Source: Paenibacillus lacisoli (GTDB taxonomy: Bacteria; Bacillota; Bacilli; Paenibacillales; Paenibacillaceae). From it: a DNA stretch of 64,000 bases. The stretch spans positions 434,001-498,000 of the forward strand of contig NZ_JAUQTB010000003.1 of the NCBI RefSeq assembly GCF_030580655.1. Direction: 5' to 3'. Of this stretch, positions 62,616 to 64,000 are shown piece after piece. A program made the translations under genes and the position numbers. A model generated the notes under the pieces. The model was not told where the DNA came from, ran no database searches, and was given only the letters and a program-made list of their open reading frames with translations. The first letter of the stretch is position 1. Each line of letters begins with the position of its first letter.

Positions 62616-64000
62616 ATGAGCAAACTGTGGGGCGGACGTTTTACGAAACAGACGAACAAGCTGGTGGAGGAATATACGGCTTCCATCGGATTTGATAAGG
62701 CTTTGGCCGAAGAGGATATTCAGGGCTCCCTGGCCCATGTCACGATGCTGGGGCGCTGCGGGATTGTGCCCCAGGAAGATGTGGACACGATCAAGGAAGG
62801 GCTGCACAAGGTCCTGGCACGTATTCGTGAAGGCAGCATTGAATTTTCGGTATCGGATGAAGATATTCATATGAATATTGAGAAGCACCTGATCGAAGAG
62901 GTTGGAGCGGTCGGCGGCAAGCTGCATACCGGACGGAGCCGGAATGACCAGGTGGCGACAGATATGCACTTGTACCTGCGAAATCGGGTGGTCAGCCTGA
63001 CAGGCATGCTGCATGCCCTGCAGGAAGCACTGGTGATACAGGCACGGGACAACCTGGACACGATCGTTCCGGGATACACGCATCTGCAGCGTGCGCAGCC
63101 AATCTTGTTCGCCCATCATTTGATGGCATATGTGTCCATGTTCCAGCGTGATGCGGAGCGTCTGATGGACAGCTACAAGCGGATTAACATCCTGCCGCTC
63201 GGCGCTGGCGCGCTGGCGGGAACAACGTTCCCGATTGACCGCCATTTTGTGGCAGAGCAGCTTGGATTCGACGGTGTGTATGAGAACAGTCTGGATGCGG
63301 TAAGCGACCGTGACTTCATTGTGGAATTCCTGGCCGGCGCATCACTGATTATGACCCATCTGTCCCGTCTGAGTGAAGAACTGGTGCTGTGGAGCAGCAA
63401 CGAGTTCAACTTCATTGAGCTGGATGACGCCTTCTGTACCGGCAGCAGTATTATGCCGCAGAAAAAGAATCCGGATGTGCCTGAATTGGTCCGGGGCAAA
63501 ACAGGCCGTGTCTACGGCAATCTCATCGGTCTCCTGACCGTGCTGAAATCTTTGCCGCTTGCCTATAACAAGGATATGCAGGAAGACAAGGAAGGCATGT
63601 TCGATACAGTGGCGACCCTGGAGGGGGCCCTGCAGCTGTTCGCTCCGATGATTGCCACGATGAAGGTGAAGAAGGATGTTATGCGCCAAGCGGTGAATCA
63701 GGATTTCTCAAATGCAACGGATATCGCAGATTTCCTGGTTAACAAGGGACTGCCGTTCCGTCAGGCGCACGAAGTGATCGGCAAAACCGTGCTGTACTGC
63801 ATCCAGAACGGCAAGTATCTGCTGGATCTCAGCCTGGAGGAATTTCAGCAGTTCTCCGAGCTGTTCGACGAGCGAATCTATGACGTTCTTCAGCCGGAAG
63901 CGGTCGTCAATGCCCGCAACGTATACGGGGGTACCGCAACCGCGCAGGTGCAGGCTGCTATCGAACGCAGTGAAGCCAGGCTGCAGGCGACTTCCCAATG
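62616..64000 (+). CDS. argH: Argininosuccinate lyase ArgH, C-terminus outside the window
   Basis: 461 complete codons are visible, open at the right edge; usual length is about 470, so only a few residues are missing. ATG 62616 behind [61 protein letters not shown] and the fumarase-superfamily signature [19 protein letters not shown]. It splits argininosuccinate into arginine and fumarate and completes the pathway. A 130-bp leader after argG shows no clear hairpin terminator. Confidence 0.97.
   Translation, partial: MSKLWGGRFTKQTNKLVEEYTASIGFDKALAEEDIQGSLAHVTMLGRCGIVPQEDVDTIKEGLHKVLARIREGSIEFSVSDEDIHMNIEKHLIEEVGAVGGKLHTGRSRNDQVATDMHLYLRNRVVSLTGMLHALQEALVIQARDNLDTIVPGYTHLQRAQPILFAHHLMAYVSMFQRDAERLMDSYKRINILPLGAGALAGTTFPIDRHFVAEQLGFDGVYENSLDAVSDRDFIVEFLAGASLIMTHLSRLSEELVLWSSNEFNFIELDDAFCTGSSIMPQKKNPDVPELVRGKTGRVYGNLIGLLTVLKSLPLAYNKDMQEDKEGMFDTVATLEGALQLFAPMIATMKVKKDVMRQAVNQDFSNATDIADFLVNKGLPFRQAHEVIGKTVLYCIQNGKYLLDLSLEEFQQFSELFDERIYDVLQPEAVVNARNVYGGTATAQVQAAIERSEARLQATSQ

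Overview
The window reads as chromosome of a spore-forming, motile, S-layer-bearing member of the Paenibacillaceae, most likely Paenibacillus. The reasons are three proteins with S-layer homology (SLH) domains next to csaB, tagA and tagO homologues, an alpha/beta-type spore protein, Gram-positive ribosome binding sites throughout, and a gene order (tagO, degS-degU, comF, yvyF-flgM-flgN-flgK-flgL, fliW-csrA-hag, flaG-fliD-fliS-fliT, hpf-secA-prfB-yitT) that is the Bacillus subtilis degSU-comF-hag-secA locus with extra genes spliced in. No rRNA, tRNA, CRISPR array or intact insertion sequence was seen.

Layout. 1-5.5 kb: tail of a phosphohexomutase, then a membrane protein (DUF5693), csaB, tagA and tagO, which would start and pyruvylate the secondary cell wall polymer that SLH domains bind. 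5.6-23.6 kb: envelope proteins, namely an SLH protein of 1223 aa, the presumed major S-layer protein with a long leader, a small secreted protein, a third SLH protein of 1497 aa, and a secreted phosphodiester-glycosidase-like protein; a spore protein and metK lie among them. 23.6-34.5 kb: degS-degU, a small membrane protein where B. subtilis has degV, comFA, then a proline-catabolism cluster (sigma-54-type activator, putB, putC) that separates comFA from comFC, plus a 227-bp inverted-repeat relic. 34.6-48.2 kb: late flagellar genes with two large glycosyltransferases on either side of flaG-fliD-fliS-fliT. 48.4-54.9 kb: cspA, hpf, secA, prfB (programmed +1 frameshift) and a YitT-family gene. 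55.5-64 kb: argC-J-B-D-F-G-H, with argH running off the window.

How it fits together. The first genes make and decorate the wall polymer, and the SLH proteins dock on it. Elements of the form TAAN-N16-NCCGAYAW, read as sigma-D promoters, precede flgM, flaG and the first glycosyltransferase, with a close variant before hag. The same element also precedes two SLH genes, which hints that part of the envelope is expressed with motility. FliW, CsrA and a near-consensus CsrA hairpin in the hag leader give the known flagellin feedback loop. The glycosyltransferases probably decorate flagellin. The arginine operon has a palindrome between -35 and -10 suited to an ArgR/AhrC repressor.

Most gene calls rest on strong family motifs. 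Promoters, operators and the mobile-element relic come from reading by eye and are less certain.
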